Source: Chara braunii
Taxonomy: Eukaryota > Streptophyta > Charophyceae > Charales > Characeae
DNA length: 23,839 nucleotides
Assembly (NCBI GenBank): GCA_003427395.1
Contig: BFEA01000145.1
Coordinates: 1,899,341-1,923,179, forward strand
Direction: 5' to 3'
Within the stretch, counting starts at the first letter, position 1. Each line of letters starts with the position of its first letter. Under the pieces are notes generated by a model, which saw only the letters and a program-made list of their open reading frames with translations, did no database searches and was not told the DNA's origin. Positions 1-8,335 of the stretch are shown in pieces. Position numbers and translations under genes: made by a program.

Positions 1-60
<60 letters not shown>

Positions 61-118
61 CATCTTCCAAACGCTGGCTGATGCCCTCTCTCTCTCTTTC
101 TCTTTCTCTCTCTCTCTC
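1..118. repeat. (AG)n / (CT)n foldback microsatellite
   Basis: An (AG)n run (1-57) and a (CT)n-rich run (87-118) flank GGGCATC (58-64) and its exact complement GATGCCC (80-86), with a 15-base spacer. The whole block can fold back on itself. It is cut by the window edge, so the full length of the AG run is unknown. Confidence 0.9.
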
Positions 119-122
119 ACTC

Positions 123-154
123 ATGAATCTTCCTCTTTATCGAGGAAGATTCAT
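123..154. repeat. Perfect hairpin, 13-bp stem
   Basis: ATGAATCTTCCTC (123-135) pairs exactly with GAGGAAGATTCAT (142-154) around the six-base loop TTTATC. No U-tract follows that would make it a terminator, and no function is evident. Confidence 0.8.
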
Positions 155-265
155 TCTCGTTGGGGATGTATGATTTCGACTGTTTTTTTTTGCAGAATGT
201 TGTATGTTGTTTTTGCCTTTTTTTTTTCCCGTGGTGTACTACTGGTTGTCCGAGGCTCGACAATA

Positions 266-370
266 AAGTCCGAGGCTTAGGAATGTTCGGGCTACCGGTA
301 GTCCAAGCCTCGGACTTGATAGCTGGGCGTGGTACTGGTGGTTTAAACCACCAGCACCTACTACCGGTAG
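266..370. repeat. Cluster of perfect palindromes and inverted repeats
   Basis: AAGTCCGAGGCTT (266-278) is inverted at 305-317. CTACCGGTAG occurs at 292-301 and again at 361-370. A 20-bp palindrome with TTTAAA at its centre occupies 335-354. Its half-site (tACTGGTGGT) is also the end of the TIR element at 14419-14765, so the palindrome may be two such ends meeting head to head. Positions 371-713 hold nothing I recognise beyond short A and G runs. Confidence 0.7.
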
Positions 371-713
371 GGGGGACTGTTAACGCGGTATCCGTAGCCG
401 AATCCGCATGCCCCTCCTGTCCAAATTTATGCAAAGTCAGGGGCCTGACCCACTAGCAAAGTATTCTACCACTCCGTTCAGGATTTGATCATGTGTGGCC
501 TCAAGTGACGCAGTACGGCCATTGAATGCATTGGATCTCGATGGCCTGTTAGTTTCTGAGCGGGGGCTGTAAAACTGCCTACCTCTGTCCAATGAGATGC
601 GCCGAAAAAAAAAAGAAAAACAAACTTGGACATGATAACCCGTGGCTTTTTGTGGGCGGGAAGTCTGGATTGTATGGACTCGAAAGGGGGGGGGGGGTTG
701 ATTTCCGGACTTC

Positions 714-1269
714 GGGTCTCTTTAGACACTCCTAAAAGTGCCTGTTTTTAGGATTGCGTCTTGGTTGCACGCAATCCTAAATCCAATTTTGATATCGAAA
801 ATGTGGAAACGGCGTTAGGACGAGTCCTAAGGGATTTAGGACTCCCCAGGCAAATCGTCCTAAATTTTCCGGTAGCCCCCGACCTACTGAAAAATTTAGA
901 ATTCCCGCGTTTCACGGACTTGTTGCGTCGCTTGCATGCGGCATAGCACCGTCGACACGGAGTTGCTGGTGCAGAAGCGGTCTTTCAGGTCAGTGGTCGG
1001 ACATCAGAGGTTTTTTGTGGGTCAACGCGGGCAACAGCCACGAACGGTAGCCATTGGCAGGGATTGGACGGGCATTGGCAGGAATGGACGGACATTGGCG
1101 ACGCAGCTGCGTATACGCATACGAAAACCGGTCGCGGGAGACCTTTTAGGACGAATCCTAAAAGATGATTTTTAGGATTGCGTGTAACGACGCCGCACGA
1201 AGTCCTAAAAATCCTTTAGGACTTGTCCTAAAAATTTTAGGATTTTTTTAGGAGTGCCTAACGAGACCC
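714..1269. mobile_element. Complete non-autonomous TIR element (family T)
   Basis: The left end GGGTCTCTTTAGACACTCCT (714-733) is inverted at the right end (to 1269) with two mismatches. The flanks are TTC (711-713) and TTC (1270-1272), consistent with a 3-bp target duplication. The interior has no plausible gene. It is full of AGGA/TCCTAAA motifs in both orientations, densest in the subterminal regions (about 730-860 and 1140-1255), like transposase-binding arrays of CACTA or PIF/Harbinger elements. Superfamily is uncertain: 3-bp duplication fits both, but the end sequence is not CACTA. Confidence 0.8.
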
Positions 1270-2095
1270 TTCGTTTCTTTTTCTTTTGGCTCTGAAAAAT
1301 CAAACCTGAAATGTGAAATTCAAATATTGTGGTGGATCTGACAGGAACGCCTCTGCGTCTGTCGGTTGGCCTGTTAGAGGCCTCATGAGATACATGGTGA
1401 TGAATGTATCCCCGTACCCGTTCCTTGTTCATCCTCGTGGCTGTTTTCGCGGACACATTTTATTGCCACGGTACATCACTAGGAAGACTTACGTGAAGGA
1501 GATCATACCAACCCATGAATTCGGGTGCACACTGTCAGCTGTTCTTCTTTGTTTTATGTTCCATTTCAATTCATTTTAAATTAGAAAACGATCCATTCAT
1601 GAAAATAAAAAATCACTTTCTCTTTTCCAAAAAGCCATAAAATTGCATCACACATTGTAAAATACTTCACTAGTGGGTCCAGGCCCCAGGGGTGAAGTCC
1701 CACCGCCCAAGTTAAGTTTAGAAAATGCAACGGTGTGACACCATTTCGACATTAATAAATCCAAAACAAGAAATTAAAAAACTGGAAAAAAAAAGCAAGA
1801 AACAACTTTTCTCCTTATTTTTTATAACGACGTCATAACATAACTCGGAGAAATGAAACACGTCTGCCACAGTCGGAGTGAATGTCTCCGTGGAAAAGGG
1901 ATACTCCCCGTGATGAGCGGACAAAAGGTCACCATTTGTAAAATGGCCAGGGACAACATGGATGACCAAATGCATTCATTGCCCAAAGAAGGAAACGAGT
2001 TTGATGCCAAAGAGCCAAACACAACTGTCAGAGTTCCTCCATTGCAGGGGGTATGAAAAATGTGGCAGGCACTAGTGGTTTAATATAAAATTATA
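1270..2095. other. No recognised gene; AT-rich intergenic DNA
   Basis: Short open frames occur on both strands here (for example 1313-1579 plus and 1718-1975 minus), but none shows a recognisable domain. The sequence is AT-rich with short A runs. From about 2070 it becomes the beginning of the dispersed repeat called G below. Confidence 0.5.
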
Positions 2096-2425
2096 TAATC
2101 ATATAAGTTTTTTTTTTTTTTTTTTTTTTTTTTTGTTACCGGAACAGTCGCAACCAAATGTCGTATGATCCTGGCAGTCCGGCCTGATTCATACGACGAC
2201 AGCTTTAGAATTATAAAAGCTGAAAAACAGGTCCGGCATCCCTCACATCATAGAAAAGGTTCAACACACGCAGGCACATATCCTGTTCCATTAACCATAA
2301 TTTAATGTGCAAGTTAACCCTACTCTATCAGTATTCAATCCTACGTAAACATCCAACCGGGAACCGGGCCCGGTCTCCCTCACAAAGGCCGACCGTTAGC
2401 CCCGGTCACCTTAATCATATAAGTT
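2096..2425 (-). mobile_element. Poly(A) retroposon (SINE-like) with 14-bp target duplication
   Basis: TAATCATATAAGTT occurs exactly at 2096-2109 and 2412-2425. Between them, read on the minus strand, is a roughly 300-bp body ending in a tract of about 27 A (T run 2108-2134). This is the signature of target-primed reverse transcription. The body has no ORF. A GGGGCTAACGGTCGG stretch near its 5' end, followed about 35 bases later by a CCGGTTCCCGG stretch, loosely resembles pol III A and B boxes. Near the 3' end (2219-2237) is a short stem-loop shared with other retroposon tails in this window. The insertion splits a copy of repeat G. Confidence 0.85.
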
Positions 2426-2609
2426 GTTAGCCCTTGTGTCTCTGATTTCTTTTTTCTTTCTTTTTTTAGAAGTGTGTTTTTCCTTTGGCATTCTACCTGT
2501 TAATGACCTTAGCTAGTGTCAGTTTATTTTTTCTTTTTAGTGGTTTAATATTATAATCATATAAGTTGTTAGCCCTTGTGTCTCTGATATTTATTTTTTG
2601 TTTGAGAAA
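2412..2609 (+). repeat. Dispersed repeat G, tandem with 142-bp period
   Basis: The string AAGTTGTTAGCCCTTGTGTC occurs at 2421 and 2563, a 142-base period. Each unit also contains a T tract, a GTGTGTTTTTCCTTTGGCAT-like segment and a TTTTTAG end. A left fragment of the same repeat lies at 2075-2107, cut off by the retroposon. Another copy is at 9796-10020. The repeated polypyrimidine-AG strings resemble splice acceptors, but nothing coding is attached. Confidence 0.8.
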
Positions 2610-2770
2610 ACTACGGCGCAGTCAGGGTTACAATTTGTAATTGCATTTGAAACTGCGTTTTAGCAGTTTAGTCAGGCCCCGAGTTGCAATTGCATTTGAA
2701 ACTGCGTTTTAGCAATTTGAAACTCGGGTTGTTTTTTTCTAGCAGTTCAGTCAGACACATGGCCGTTTCT
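2610..2770 (+). repeat. Dispersed repeat F (copy 1), palindromic
   Basis: Shares GGCGCAGTCA, AATTGCATTTGAAACTGC and GCAGTTTAGTCAGGCCCCGA with the copy at 9681-9795 (opposite strand), and its GGCGCAGTCA start and the GCATTT-GAACTGC segment with the copy at 23645-23839. It contains CCCGAGTT and AACTCGGG arms that can fold back. It is probably a small foldback or MITE-like element. I could not define its ends or a target duplication. Confidence 0.7.
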
Positions 2771-2888
2771 TTCGTTCTTCAACTTTTTTTTAATTTTTAT
2801 TTTTTTTCGGTCGCGTGCCGCAACGCACCACGCCGCTCCGCGACTGGAGGAAAAAAAAAACAAAAAAAAACACAGCCCCATGGTTGGG

Positions 2889-3032
2889 CCACGACCGAGA
2901 TGTCTCGGCCACACCCCAGACTGCCCACGACCGAGATGTCTCGGCCACAACCCAGACAGGCCACGGCCGAGATGTCTCGGCCACACCCCAGATTGGGCAG
3001 GGCCGAGATGTCTCGGCCACAACCGAGATTCG
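2889..3032. repeat. Four 36-bp tandem units, each with a GGCCGAGATGTCTCGGCC core
   Basis: Units start at 2889, 2925, 2961 and 2997. Each carries the near-perfect palindrome (G/A)CCGAGATGTCTCGGCC followed by an ACAmCCsAGA-type spacer. The period is a multiple of three and the unit lacks stops, so several frames on both strands stay open with a 12-residue repeat. That openness is a by-product of the unit and not evidence of coding. The array ends 38 bases before the downstream pseudo-LTR of the PLE. Confidence 0.9.
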
Positions 3033-3070
3033 CAGGCACTACCCTTCACAGGCAAACCCGAAGAGAGACA

Positions 3071-4055
3071 GAGAGGAGACAGCTGCTGTCACACAGACTG
3101 TTAGCGGGATTGGAAACAACAGATGCGGCAAAGCGCTACACATGTAGAGCCATAGCCGAAAAAGGAGCCCACACATCCACACTTGCAAAGAAAGATTTCC
3201 CTTCCAAAATTTCGGAGAGTACCTCAGAAAAACATAAGCACCGACTCTCGTGCGAGAGGATTGTAAGAACAACTTGTAGCAAACCTCTCCTAGGTGGAGT
3301 ACCTCTACGCGCTTCGCTAGAGCCGCCCTCCCTACGCTAATCAGCAGGTTCCAGAAGATCGACTTCCTACTGCGAACCTATGCCCTGCTCCGCATTTTAT
3401 ACTCACTTTCCGATTTCCCTTGTTCCTGTCCCCTCGTACTATTCCTTAAGTTTCCCCGTCTATCTTTTCCGAAAACCTTTTGTCTACAGAAATTTCCCAA
3501 AACTTCTGATTCTACCGATCTCGTTCTGAACTAAACCGCGCTACTTCCCGTTGTTTTACACCCGCAGATTTGTGTGCTGTGTGTCGCTTCGCTGTTGCTA
3601 GCCGCCCCCGTGATCTGCGTCGTCAGTGCCATAGTTAGATTTTTATCTACTGTTAATGTCCCGTCTCACTAGTTGTCAGCACCCGCTGGCTAAGTTCTCG
3701 CTGTTCCCGGAGTTGCTAACCGTTGTTGTTTGGACTTTGCCTGACTGATCCCGTCCTGAACTGGGGCGTGGCATCATCCAGATATCCCACTTTCCCATTT
3801 TCAGACTTCCAGACTTGCGTGTCATGTGCCAGCTTCACTGAGTGTTGTTGCCGACTGCCTGAATGATCCCTGATCTGTCCTGTTCTCATCTGCATGAATA
3901 TGGTCGTTCCATTTGTCGTTTTCTTCAGCCCCTTCCGTGCTTATGGCTACCGTCGTGTAGGGTAACTCCCCACGTGGCGGCTGCCACTCGTGCTACCTCA
4001 AGAAGGCCATTTGAGGCCTTTAGCCTGGCCAACTTGGCCAGGCACCCCAAGAAAA
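3071..4055 (-). repeat. Downstream pseudo-LTR of the PLE
   Basis: Aligns along its length with 8336-9328, with differences of roughly five per cent in the part I compared base by base, mostly C/T and G/A. It includes the final 43 or so codons of the RT frame (4055-3925) and then the 3' untranslated region. The hammerhead-like core seen in the other copy is damaged here: CTGATTAG at 3344-3337 and GAAG at 3315-3312. The hairpin GCCTGGCC-AACTT-GGCCAGGC (4023-4043) lies in the coding part. Confidence 0.85.
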
Positions 4056-5085
4056 CCTCCGAGGGGTACTCCCGGAGGAGGATCTCATGATAGATGGCAA
4101 ATAGAGCTAGAATGACTAGTATCTCCATTGTGGCAAGGTCTACGCATCTCTTGATCATGCCGTAGACCGTGTTCTTCTTGACTTGTTTTGGGGTATACGA
4201 CGAGAAATCTTGTACGCCTTGCACCTTCAAGTTTCCCTCCTTTGCGAGCAGTGTCATATTCCGGTCGGACGGCCAGAACAGCACTTGAGCTGGGTTTGTG
4301 CATACCATCACCGTTCCTCCTATGAAATCCCACGCATTCTGCCCTTCGTCCTTTCGGACCAGAGTGAGGTCTTCGTGGTATGTGTCTTGAAATCTTGCCA
4401 GGATGACTGCTGCTTTGCCCCTTGGGTCCCTTGACTTGGGGTCTTCGGCCACGAAAATGCTGGCGTCATCCATCATACGAATCCCAGCTACTAAGCATCT
4501 GTCCTTCTCCAGTGATCTCATAAACTTGTATTCACCGTATGCGCAGGTGATGCATGCGAGGATCGGACTCACGGGTTTCCCCATCGGGATACCAAAGATT
4601 TGTGATTTGACCTCTGTTATGCAAACACTGAAGGATGTCTTCAGCAAGAAGACGACCGCCTCCCTCATAACATCCATAGAGATCGAAATGAAACCTTCCT
4701 CCTTCTTACGATCCCTCCCGAACTTGTAGATTTTTCCCCGAACCGACACCTTCACCTGCTTGATCCCTCGTTCCTCGTGTTCGCCAATCAGCCAGTCCAC
4801 CCCTTCTCTAATCGCTCCGTGGTTCAATCTGGAGAACATCTCCTTGACGTCGAAGCACTGGCCATGCACTTCGGCAGCTGCTGCTTTCCGGAATTGCCGC
4901 CCTGTCTTCTGAAGGGCGGTTGGCAGTTGTGCCATTGAGTTGAGATTGAAGTGCTTGGACGCACTGGTTAACAGTAGTAGGTACCTTAGTCCTCTCCCCA
5001 CCCTCTTGTCCATCACTCTCGTTGGTTCCGTACAGGCGGGAGATATTGGACGCCATTTCGACAAGTCTTTGTCCTTAGGCGTCAC
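3925..5085 (-). pseudogene. PLE reverse transcriptase, catalytic core and thumb
   Basis: This 386-residue frame synthesises cDNA from the element RNA in target-primed reverse transcription. Motif 2-like KDLSKWRPIS lies at residues 6-15. Motif A is FDVKEMF (78-84, catalytic Asp79), motif B is GIPMGKPVSP (165-174), motif C is MMDD (204-207, the two metal-binding Asp residues), and a motif D-like WDFIGG lies at 252-257. MMDD replaces the commoner YxDD. A helical thumb-like region follows (about 300-350), and the last residues lie inside the pseudo-LTR. The catalytic residues are intact. The frame opens with GTG at 5085, but the same frame is open further upstream (RPYVTPKD), and the previous ORF ends in another frame at the same place. 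So this is the 3' half of one gene split by a one-base frameshift, not a separate gene. Confidence 0.85.
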
Positions 5086-6035
5086 ATACGGTCTCCCAAA
5101 CCTGCCACCGGTGCACCACGCTTTTCGAGTTTCTGTTCTCGAAACTCGACTTTGAGTTGCTTCACTACAGCTGCTTCCTCCTGCTGAATCGTCTCCAGAC
5201 TTGGATTCAAGTTAAAGGTCATTTTGAACGCGTGCACATATGTCGTAGGACATAACAACAGAGTCTCCCGGTTGTTCCGATCCACTGGGACGAAGACCAG
5301 TTGTGAGAACTCCGCCGCCCATGCTCTTACCTCCGTGGTTGTCATTGCTGCTGACTTCGTTCCCGCTTTCTGCAGGTAGTTGAACCTCTCCATGTTGATA
5401 CTGCAGTTCGTCCATCTTGTGTTTACCGCTCCTTGAATACCTTTTGTAATGTCTGCCTGTCTCGAGCTGTCTTGGTGAGGTGCAGTAACGTTCTTAGAGT
5501 TCTTGACAAACCCCGGAGCTGCCTTCAACTCCGAGACTCTGCATAGAACGTGCCCGTTGATTTTCGGTGTGTCTGGAAAAAGCTCACATCGGCACACCTG
5601 GTCGTACCCCCTCAACAGGCAGCTTCTTTGGTTATGTATCAGCTGGCCAACTGTCTTATTCTTCTCCCAGATTACCCTCGATCTAGCTATGAGGATATCT
5701 GCCACACTCCTCCCCAGATTGTTGTTCTCCCGAATCACAGTTGCTAGTGCTTCCCTGACTTTCTTCAGACTGACGATGCTGTCGTATTTCACCTTGACCG
5801 TGATACGACTACGGATGCTTGTCCCGGTCTTCTTTCGAAACGCACGGTGTATCGTGATACACAGACCGTTCCTTGTCTTCTTCTTGGAGAATGTTCCTGC
5901 TGTCCTGAACAATCCAACCAGATAGTCCACAGACTGTACTGCGAGCTTGGCTGCCCGCCTTGGTTGCTTCAGTATGAGTGCCAGAAATTTCCTCTTCTTC
6001 TCAACGCCGATTAATATTTGGATGATCTTCTCCAC
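5082..6035 (-). pseudogene. PLE reverse transcriptase, N-terminal region
   Basis: This 317-residue frame reads directly towards the RT core. It has a basic N-terminus, the segment TVGQLIHN (128-135) followed by a CRC motif (148-150), and then FSQLVFVPVDRNNRETLLLC. These resemble the N-terminal part of PLE RTs, where a cysteine-bearing segment precedes an acidic-then-basic 'ADKN' type motif before RT motif 1. It stops with TGA at 5082, while the RT core continues in the frame one base away, which marks a frameshift near 5085-5100. Upstream, the same frame is interrupted by TAG (6038-6036) but is open again before it (KLSEARNKIEAGGEF), so the true protein starts further upstream. The GTG at 6035 is not a real start. 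Confidence 0.75.
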
Positions 6036-6055
6036 CTAGAATTCTCCCCCTGCTT

Positions 6056-6415
6056 CTATCTTGTTGCGTGCCTCGCTAAGCTTAAGACTGTCCCTTCTTG
6101 GCGTAGGACCGTGCTTCCATACTTTGAACGGAGTCGAGACCACTTACCGGTCCACGTCTGGCCTCCTCTGGTCTTCATGCGCATCCCTTGCGTCCCCTCC
6201 CTTAGTGCTTGGGCTAGAGACGACCGAGCCATACCATCGATGTCGAATAGGATCAATGATGACGNTGTTTTCCCGCCGTAGTTTTCCTTGTTTCTCAGCC
6301 TTGCTCGCTCCTTCTTTCCGAGTCTCTTCCTTCTCCGTCTTTCCACCCTCGCGCTCCTTGTTCCCACTTGATTGAGTGTCGGGCATAAGGCGTTGATTAT
6401 CCTTCGCTCCGTTCT
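6056..6415 (-). pseudogene. Basic linker between GIY-YIG and RT, with an assembly N
   Basis: After the TGA at 6418-6416 the same frame stays open to 6056. It begins RTERRIINALCPTLNQ, which fits the C-terminal end of a GIY-YIG domain where a Glu-bearing helix is followed by L-x-P-x-L-N. A strongly basic stretch (RRRRKRLGKKERARLR) follows, possibly a nuclear-localisation or RNA-binding segment. The frame crosses an N at 6265, so its second half is only right if exactly one base is missing. A GTAAGT string lies near 6150 on this strand and could be a splice donor. I could not find a matching acceptor with confidence. Confidence 0.5.
6265..6265. other. Single N, probable contig gap inside the PLE
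   Basis: One undetermined base lies between the GIY-YIG domain and the RT. The reading frame changes between here and 6035, so the gap may hide missing sequence rather than one base. Confidence 0.8.
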
Positions 6416-6859
6416 TCAAGTTTTTGGGTGTTTGAAAGACAACTTTGCCACTGGGAGCAAAATGTACTTGAAAGCGCCGAACCTGTGCATCCAGCGGTAC
6501 AGGTTCGGGTTTTGCCCCCTCCGCTTCTTGCGTTCGCATATCATGTGCTCTTTGCATCTAACCCCGAAAGATCGTGATGTGGCACTGATGTAGAATTTTT
6601 TGCACCATGGACTTGCTAGTGCGTAGACCCCGCTATCACCAAGCTTTGCGTCGCTGCTCTCTGCCGTGAGCACATCAATGATCTTGTTCATCCAGCGATA
6701 CCTCCCCCGAATACATAATCTTAAGAATGTATCCGTTGTCATCTGCTCGACGCATCTTAACAGCCTCCTCGCTTCGCTCTGCCCCTCTAGAGCTTCTCTC
6801 AGAAACACCAGGTTATCGAGCGTTTCCTCGAGTTCCTGAGAGGCTCGGGCTTGTCCTAG
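6416..6859 (-). CDS. GIY-YIG endonuclease domain of the PLE (in frame after UGA)
   Basis: This nicks target DNA to prime reverse transcription. The frame continues without shift from the zinc-knuckle ORF: 147 codons follow the TGA at 6862-6860. The GIY motif is read as GVY (6631-6623), and YIG as FYIS (6595-6584), where Gly is replaced by Ser. These are followed by ATSRSFGVRCKEHM, which supplies the conserved Arg and a downstream His. The PWCKKF spacing between the two motifs and the later ILLPV strand fit PLE endonucleases. There is no ATG at the beginning. The segment LGQARASQELEETLDNLV directly after the stop looks like natural coding helix, so the domain was probably made as part of one polyprotein. 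It ends at an in-frame TGA that cuts off the domain's last helix. Confidence 0.75.
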   Translation of the reverse strand, partial: LGQARASQELEETLDNLVFLREALEGQSEARRLLRCVEQMTTDTFLRLCIRGRYRWMNKIIDVLTAESSDAKLGDSGVYALASPWCKKFYISATSRSFGVRCKEHMICERKKRRGQNPNLYRWMHRFGAFKYILLPVAKLSFKHPKT

Positions 6860-8098
6860 TCAATCGGAGTCAGAATCCGATTGCGTCATGGTCGACTTCG
6901 CATTCCTCGGACTTCGCCTCGGGGTCGATGCTACCTTTTCTTTTGCGTCGTCTGTTTCTCCGCTCTCCTCTTCCCTATCTGTCTCCAGTACAAAGTCGGG
7001 TGACTTGGCTTCCTCGAAGCCATCGTATGCAAGTCTCGTATGTACTCTCACGAGTTCATCTACGGTCTCGTTCTTCTTAGTGTATCTCACTCCATTTTTT
7101 CTACATAGTTTCTTGATTACGTCGACCTTCTTGTTGGACAGGCTGCGATGCACCGATAGAGCGTATTCTACCATTCCCTCCTTCGAGCATCCTGCTGGGA
7201 TCTTCTTCTCTGGAGTGATAGGTGATTCGGATCTGTTCGCCGTGACACGACGACTTCTCCTCGGTGTGTCCCTGTCTCCTCCTTCGGTGGTTCTCTTCGA
7301 TCTGGATGCTAGGGCTGGTGTCGGTTTCCTCCTTGCCGTTGCCACATCTCCTCTTCTTTGTCGTATCGGCTGCTGACACTCCCTTGTCTCTGCTTGGATT
7401 GGTGTAGGGTTCCTCTTGCGCTCCTCTCGAACGTGGCTCTCGTCTAGCGACACCCTTCTTCGTCTATTCGCTGCGCTAGACGATTCGCCGATGAAGAAAG
7501 CCCTCCTTGGAGGGCTTCCCGTCAGCGCAGGTGTTTTCCCTTTGTCCACTTCGGTTCTTGCCGCGGTGGTTCTCAATATGGCTGCCAGCAGCTTTCGGAC
7601 GGAGTCGTCGGTTGTTTCCTTCTTCGAGCTGGGGGTCGTCACTACCGCGAGGGAGCTGCACATCTTTGCTCTGAATGCTTCAGCTTCACTTTGCATGTCT
7701 TCTTGTTGGTGTTGCCATCTTCGTCGTAGATCTGCTTCCATTTGTGCCCTCATCTCGTTGGTGCTTCGTGTGATTTCCTCCATCCTTCGTCGGTCTTCCT
7801 CTTCCCTCCGCTTGCGCTCCTCCTCCTTCTTCCGTTTTTCTTCCTCTTCCGCCCTCTGTCTCATGAAGTCTCGGTAAAAATCCTTCATGCCTTCTAGCTC
7901 TGAATCGCCGTTTGGACGTCCTCTCTTCGCCCAGCAGTCCCGGGCGATGTGTCCAAATTTACCGCAGTTATAGCACGTTCTTTCGTTGTTGCTTCCTCCG
8001 CTATTACCTCCCCCTCCATTCCCGAACCCGTTTCCGTTCCCATTGTTGTTGTTATTACCATTTCCGAACCCGCCATTCCCAAAGTTATTATTCGCCAT
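6860..8098 (-). CDS. PLE N-terminal ORF: CCHC zinc knuckle, coiled coil, SAP-like motif
   Basis: This 412-residue protein probably binds element RNA or DNA. Residues 1-40 are Asn/Gly-rich low complexity. A CCHC knuckle follows (C42, C45, H50, C55; spacing C-x2-C-x4-H-x4-C). Residues 70-145 are a highly charged coiled coil rich in Glu, Arg and Lys. Residues 200-300 are basic and Ser/Pro-rich. Residues 316-360 (KKVDVIKKLCRKNGVRYTKK and onward) look like a SAP helix-extended-helix DNA-binding motif. The C-terminus is acidic (SDSDSD). The ATG at 8098 is followed at once by the Asn/Gly tract and is the first ATG of the frame. The TGA at 6862-6860 is followed by CTAG, and the frame then runs on into the GIY-YIG domain. 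A retroviral Gag can share the zinc knuckle, but no protease or integrase accompanies it here. Confidence 0.75.
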   Translation of the reverse strand: MANNNFGNGGFGNGNNNNNGNGNGFGNGGGGNSGGSNNERTCYNCGKFGHIARDCWAKRGRPNGDSELEGMKDFYRDFMRQRAEEEEKRKKEEERKRREEEDRRRMEEITRSTNEMRAQMEADLRRRWQHQQEDMQSEAEAFRAKMCSSLAVVTTPSSKKETTDDSVRKLLAAILRTTAARTEVDKGKTPALTGSPPRRAFFIGESSSAANRRRRVSLDESHVREERKRNPTPIQAETRECQQPIRQRRGDVATARRKPTPALASRSKRTTEGGDRDTPRRSRRVTANRSESPITPEKKIPAGCSKEGMVEYALSVHRSLSNKKVDVIKKLCRKNGVRYTKKNETVDELVRVHTRLAYDGFEEAKSPDFVLETDREEESGETDDAKEKVASTPRRSPRNAKSTMTQSDSDSD

Positions 8099-8335
8099 GT
8101 CAGCCTCCGTTTTTGCGCCGCGATTCGAACCAGATTCCCTCCCTCTCTAGTCGGCTAAGCTGCACCGATCCAATCGCCCTACGTTTCCCTTGTGTATTCT
8201 ACTGATTCCTTCTATCCGAGTTAGAGTCGTCCTCTATCCAGCTAAGTTGCGCTCTATCCCACTACTCGATCCGATGCATTAACTGCACGGGCACCAAACA
8301 GGCGGACAAAGAGCCCCGGTTTCCGTGTATCTCGA
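8099..8335 (-). promoter_or_regulatory. PLE leader with tRNA-like pol III box motifs
   Basis: Between the upstream pseudo-LTR and the ORF start, the minus strand has GGTTCGAATC (8131-8122), a match to the T-loop/B box. It also has two D-arm-like strings: CTTAGCTGGATAGAG (8245-8231) and GCTTAGCCGACTAGAG (8163-8148). The spacing between A-like and B-like boxes (about 17 and 100 bases) is not that of a normal tRNA. This may therefore be a broken tRNA-derived segment, or chance. Confidence 0.35.

Noticed and set aside
2889-3032. CRISPR-like array
   Set aside because: The units are contiguous, the 'spacers' resemble each other, and the setting is eukaryotic.
2684-3340. 218-codon plus-strand open frame with a 12-residue repeat
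   Set aside because: Its openness comes from the stop-free 36-bp array and from antisense DNA of the PLE pseudo-LTR. The array is open in several frames at once.
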